A DNA stretch of 64,000 bases from Nocardiopsis quinghaiensis. GTDB taxonomy: Bacteria > Actinomycetota > Actinomycetes > Streptosporangiales > Streptosporangiaceae. A program made the translations under genes and the position numbers. Below, in pieces: positions 60,403 through 64,000 of this stretch (the first letter of the stretch is position 1; each line of letters opens with the position of its first letter). The stretch lies in NCBI RefSeq assembly GCF_008638365.1, contig NZ_VWVU01000030.1, positions 1 through 64,000 on the forward strand. Direction: 5' to 3'. The notes below the pieces were generated by a model. The model was given only the letters and a program-made list of their open reading frames with translations. It was not told the origin of the DNA and ran no database searches.

Positions 60403-62436
60403 GTGAGGGACGTTCAGCTGGCACGGGTGGCCGAGCGGCACGGAGTCGCGACGGCCTACGAGGACTGGCGGGGACGGCGGGTCCCGGTCAGCCCCGACAC
60501 CATCCGCCATGTCCTGGCGGCGCTGGGGGTGGACCCCGCCACGCCGGACACCCCGGACAGAGGTCCCCTGCCCCCGGCGGTGGTCCTCCGGGAGGGCAAG
60601 GCTCCCGACCTCGTACTGCCCGGAGGGGCCCGCAGCGTCGTGGAGACCTCCGACGGATCCCTGCTGCCCTTCGATCCCGGCCTGCCGCTGGGCGTGCACA
60701 CCCTGCGTGTCACCGACGGCGGTGCCGAACACGACGCACCCCTGCTCGTGGTCCCCGACCGCGTCGAGCCCAGCGCGCTCCGGGACAACCCGCGCCTGTG
60801 GGGGGTCATGGCGCAGATCTACAGCGTGCGCTCCCGCGCCTCCTGGGGCACCGGTGACCTGCGCGACCTCGCCGAGCTCGCCGACTGGAGCTCGCGCGAC
60901 CTGGGCGCCGACTTCGCCCTGATCAACCCGGTGCACGCCACCGAGCCGCTGCCTCCCGTGGAACCCTCGCCCTACCTGCCGGTCAGCCGCCGCTACGCCA
61001 GCCCCCTCTACATCCGCATCGAGGACGTACCCGAGTACGCCCGGCTCGACCCCGCCCAGCGCGAGGGCATCCAGCGTCTGGCCCGGCCGCTGCGCGAACG
61101 CGGCCGTACGGCCGACCTGCTCGACCGCGACTCGGTGTGGAAGGCCAAGCGCTCCGCCCTGGAGGTGCTCTTCGAGGTGCCCCGCGCACCCGGCCGGGAG
61201 GCCTCCCTGCGCGCCTACCTTGAGCACGAGGGCCGGTCCCTGGTCGAGTTCGCCACCTGGGCGGCCCTGGCCGAGGAGTACGGCACCGACTACCGTGCCT
61301 GGCCCGGCCACCTGCGCGACGTCCGCGCCCCGGGGGTCGGCGAGGAGGCCCGGCGCCGGTGGCCGACGGTGGAGTTCCACCGCTGGCTCCAGTGGGTCCT
61401 CGACGAGCAGCTCGCCCAGGCGCAGACCACCGCCGAGAACGGGGGGATGGGCGTCGGTATCGTGCACGACCTGGCGATCGGCGTGCAGGCGGGCGGCGCG
61501 GACGCGTGGATGTACGGCGGCGCGCTCGTACCCGGTCTGCACGCGGGCGCGCCCCCGGACGAGTTCAACCAGCAGGGCCAGGACTGGGGCCAGCCGCCCT
61601 GGCACCCCCGGCGGTTGGCCGAACTCGGCTACGGCCCGTTCCGCCAGATCCTCGCCCAGGCGCTGCGCCACGCGGGCGGCGTCCGGATCGACCACGTCAT
61701 GGGCATGTTCCGCCTGTGGTGCGTACCCGAGGGGGCCTCCGCGGCCGAGGGCACCTACGTCAGGTTCGACCACGAGGGGATGGTGGGTACACTCGCCCTG
61801 GCCGCCCACCGCGCGGACGCCGTCGTGGTCGGGGAGGACCTGGGCACGGTGGAGCCGTGGGTGCGCGAGCACCTCGCCGACCGCGGGGTCCTGGGCACGT
61901 CCGTGCTGTGGTTCGAACAGGACGCCGCCGGAGAGCCGCGCGCTCCCGGCCAGTGGCGCACCGACTGCCTGGCCACGGTCGCCACCCACGACCTGCCGCC
62001 GGTGGCGTCGTTCCTGTCCACCGAGCACGTGGAGCTGCGCGATCGACTGGGGCTGCTCGACCGTCCGGTGGAGGATGAGCGCGCCGACGCCGAGGCCCGG
62101 GTGGAGCGATGGCGGGAGCTGCTGGTGGAGCTGGGCCTGCTCGACGAGGGCGTCGACCCGGTGGCGGACCCCGCCGCCGTGGTGGCGGCCATGCACGCCT
62201 ACCTGGTGGCCACCCCCGCCCGCATGGTCGGGGTGGCGCTCACCGACGTGGTGGGGGACCGGCGGATGCAGAACCAGCCGGGCACCTGCGACGAGTACCC
62301 GAACTGGCGCATCCCGCTCACCAACGGAGAGGGGGAGCCGGTGCTCGTGGACGAGTTGCTCGCCGACCCCCGCATGGTGGCGCGCATCCGGCGCACCCTC
62401 GGCCCGGTCGGCGGAGGACGGGGACGCACCCTGTGA
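60403..62436 (+). CDS. malQ: 4-alpha-glucanotransferase MalQ
   Basis: 677 aa, GTG start. GH77 features: LWGVMAQIYSVRSRASWGTG, DLGADFALINPVHATEP, PYLPVSRRYASPLYI, the catalytic Asp in RIDHVMGMFRLW, the acid Glu in VVGEDLGTV, and the third Asp in TVATHDLPPVASF. The N-terminal about 130 residues form the extra domain seen in actinobacterial MalQ. It disproportionates maltodextrins in glycogen and maltose metabolism. Confidence 0.95.
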   Translation: MRDVQLARVAERHGVATAYEDWRGRRVPVSPDTIRHVLAALGVDPATPDTPDRGPLPPAVVLREGKAPDLVLPGGARSVVETSDGSLLPFDPGLPLGVHTLRVTDGGAEHDAPLLVVPDRVEPSALRDNPRLWGVMAQIYSVRSRASWGTGDLRDLAELADWSSRDLGADFALINPVHATEPLPPVEPSPYLPVSRRYASPLYIRIEDVPEYARLDPAQREGIQRLARPLRERGRTADLLDRDSVWKAKRSALEVLFEVPRAPGREASLRAYLEHEGRSLVEFATWAALAEEYGTDYRAWPGHLRDVRAPGVGEEARRRWPTVEFHRWLQWVLDEQLAQAQTTAENGGMGVGIVHDLAIGVQAGGADAWMYGGALVPGLHAGAPPDEFNQQGQDWGQPPWHPRRLAELGYGPFRQILAQALRHAGGVRIDHVMGMFRLWCVPEGASAAEGTYVRFDHEGMVGTLALAAHRADAVVVGEDLGTVEPWVREHLADRGVLGTSVLWFEQDAAGEPRAPGQWRTDCLATVATHDLPPVASFLSTEHVELRDRLGLLDRPVEDERADAEARVERWRELLVELGLLDEGVDPVADPAAVVAAMHAYLVATPARMVGVALTDVVGDRRMQNQPGTCDEYPNWRIPLTNGEGEPVLVDELLADPRMVARIRRTLGPVGGGRGRTL

Positions 62437-62468
62437 CCTCCCCTCCCGTCCGGAGGCGGGAGGGGAGG
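62437..62468. terminator. 12-bp hairpin between malQ and pepN
   Basis: CCTCCCCTCCCG pairs perfectly with CGGGAGGGGAGG around an 8-base loop immediately after the malQ stop. The adjacent gene is convergent, so it may serve both. Confidence 0.65.
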
Positions 62469-62554
62469 CCGGAGGAGGCACCGGCCGGAAGGACGCGGCC
62501 GCCCCGCCGCGGGGCGACGGGGCGACCACACTGCCTGGACCTCCCGGGAGGCGA

Positions 62555-64000
62555 CTACTCCTGCCGCGCGCCCGCGGCGATGTCGGTGGCGCGGGCACGC
62601 AGGGCGCGCTCCACGCCCGCCCGGCCCTCGATCAGCAGGCGGCGCAGCGCCGGGGGCGGGGCGGCCTCGGCGATGTAGGCGTCCGTGCGCTCCAGCGTCG
62701 CCTCCTCCACCAGGTTGCTGGGGTAGACCACCTCGGCGAAGGTCTGCGCGAACTCGCCCGTCCACTTCTCCCAGGCCGGGGTCAGCTGCGCGAAGTACTT
62801 CTCCCTGTAGGGCCGGTACAGCTCGGCCTGGCCCGGCTCGGTGAAGCCCAGCAGCACCGCGCGGAACTCGGCGTTGGCCAGCTCCTCGCCCACGATCCGC
62901 TCCCAGGCGGCGGCCTTGGCCTCGGCCGTGGGGATCGCGGCCCGGGCGCCGGCGGCGTGCCGATGACCGGCCGCGGTCGGGTCCCGCTCCAGCTCGGCGG
63001 TGATCTCGGCCTCACCGGCCTTGCCCGCCGCGACCAGGCGGCGCAGCAGCGTCCACCGCAGCTCGGTGTCCACGGTCAGGCCGTCCACGGTGATCGCGCC
63101 GTCCAGCAGGCCCCGCAGCAGGGACAGGTGGGCGTCGGTCACCGCGGTGGCGGCCAGCGCGTTGGCGTAGGCCAGCTGCAGGTCCCCGCCCGGCTCGGCG
63201 GCGGTCAGCAGCTCGCGCAGCCGCTCGGAGAGCTGCTCGAAGCCGAACGGGCGCCACGCCGGGTCGGCGTACATGTGCAGAGCCGCGGCGGCCTGGCGCA
63301 GCAGGGTCTGGGCGACCATGACGTCGTCCACGCCGCTGATCCCGGAGATGACCAGGGCGACGTAGTCGCGGGCGGCCATCTCGCCGTCGCGGGTCATGTC
63401 CCAGGCGGCACCGAAGGCCAGCGCCCGCGGCAGGGACCCGCGGATCTCGCCGGCGCCGTCCACCACGGTGCGCAGGGAGCGCTCGTCCAGGCGGATCTTG
63501 GTGAAGGTGAGGTCGTCGTCGTTGATGAGCACCAGGTCCGGCCGGGCGCTGCCGACCAGCTCCGGCACCTCGGTGCGCTCGCCGCTGACGTCCAGTTCCA
63601 CGCGCTCGCGGCGCACGATGCCCTCGTCGGTGCGGTCGTACAGGCCGACCGCCAGGCGGTGCGAGCGCAGCGTCGGGTGCTCGGAGGGGGCCTCCTGGAG
63701 CACGGAGAAGGAGGTGAAGTCCCCCTCGGCGTCCACCTCGAACTCCGCGCGCATCGTGTTGACGCCCGTGGTCTCCAGCCAGTCGCGCGACCAGCCCGAC
63801 ATGTCGCGGCCGGAGGCGGCCTCCAGGTGCTTGAGCAGGTCCTTGAGCTCGGTGTTGCCGTACGCGTTCTCCTTGAAGTAGGCGCGTACGCCCGCGAAGA
63901 ACGCGTCCACGCCCACGTAGGCCGCGAGCTGCTTGAGCACCGAGGCGCCCTTGGCGTAGGTGATGCCGTCGAAGTTGACCTCGACCGCCTGGATGTCGAC
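62555..64000 (-). CDS. pepN: Aminopeptidase N, C-terminal part (5' end outside window)
   Basis: The frame is open to the right window edge; 481 codons of an expected about 850 are present. The visible part begins inside the M1 domain just after the HExxH region: ITYAKGASVLKQLAAYVG, YFKENAYGNTELKDLLKHLE, SGWSRDWLETTGVNT, and the helical ERAP1_C-like domain follows. It removes N-terminal residues from peptides using zinc; the catalytic HExxH motif lies outside the window. Confidence 0.93.
   Translation of the reverse strand, partial: VDIQAVEVNFDGITYAKGASVLKQLAAYVGVDAFFAGVRAYFKENAYGNTELKDLLKHLEAASGRDMSGWSRDWLETTGVNTMRAEFEVDAEGDFTSFSVLQEAPSEHPTLRSHRLAVGLYDRTDEGIVRRERVELDVSGERTEVPELVGSARPDLVLINDDDLTFTKIRLDERSLRTVVDGAGEIRGSLPRALAFGAAWDMTRDGEMAARDYVALVISGISGVDDVMVAQTLLRQAAAALHMYADPAWRPFGFEQLSERLRELLTAAEPGGDLQLAYANALAATAVTDAHLSLLRGLLDGAITVDGLTVDTELRWTLLRRLVAAGKAGEAEITAELERDPTAAGHRHAAGARAAIPTAEAKAAAWERIVGEELANAEFRAVLLGFTEPGQAELYRPYREKYFAQLTPAWEKWTGEFAQTFAEVVYPSNLVEEATLERTDAYIAEAAPPPALRRLLIEGRAGVERALRARATDIAAGARQE

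Noticed and set aside
60208-62598. Extension of the MFS frame on the minus strand
   Set aside because: It would be antisense to malQ and lacks membrane-protein character; the GTG at 60207 starts the first membrane helix properly.

Overview
The window is about 64 kb of chromosome from a high-GC actinomycete. Gene content and style (WhiB- and BldC-type regulators, XRE-TPR regulator, FxLD lanthipeptide genes, GTG/TTG starts, 4-base ATGA overlaps, DUF4192, paired dynamin-like GTPases) fit Nocardiopsis or a close relative in the Streptosporangiales. This is inference from gene content; no search was run.

Region 1 (1-10.4 kb) is an accessory biosynthetic locus. A divergent XRE-TPR regulator, cut by the window edge, faces a small operon of a hypothetical protein, a WhiB-like protein with an apparent frameshift, and a BldC-like DNA-binding protein. 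Then comes a complete-looking class I lanthipeptide cluster of the FxLD type: a PIMT-like O-methyltransferase, a 57-residue precursor, full-length LanB, LanC, a stand-alone SpaB_C-like protein and an APH-fold phosphotransferase. A perfect 18-bp hairpin separates precursor from lanB. The likely product is a lanthionine peptide with an Asp converted to aspartimide or isoaspartate. No transporter or leader protease is present.

Region 2 (10.4-22.3 kb) is mobile and accessory DNA: three secreted or membrane proteins, a 1.6-kb intergenic region with two copies of a 47-bp repeat each leading into a long hairpin, a stranded xis-int module, a decayed IS481 element interrupted by an IS110 element, then a block of distinctly lower GC with an unrecognised 529-aa protein and a TIR-domain protein related to Cap12/Pycsar effectors. 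An 18-bp direct repeat brackets the IS elements and the 529-aa gene. A tRNA-Arg(TCT) marks the right side.

Region 3 (22.3-64 kb) is mostly core chromosome: cobD, a secreted penicillin-acylase-like hydrolase, NfeD plus band-7 protein, quinone oxidoreductase, a Ser/Thr kinase, an SOS-box-associated DUF6504 gene, a GNAT acetyltransferase, a Tat-type amidase, a bluB-cobT fusion, cysG-type siroheme/cobalamin enzyme, two dynamin-like GTPases, a membrane diguanylate cyclase, DUF4192, ettA, truncated globin, thioesterase, prolyl oligopeptidase, HNH endonuclease, FmdB, ilvD, a NERD protein, an amidase, an MFS transporter, malQ and the C-terminal part of pepN. Three cobalamin/siroheme loci (cobD, bluB-cobT, cysG) lie within 17 kb. 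Very short but well-initiated ORFs at 10488, 22745 (-) and 44669 (-) are recorded because automated calling would miss them.
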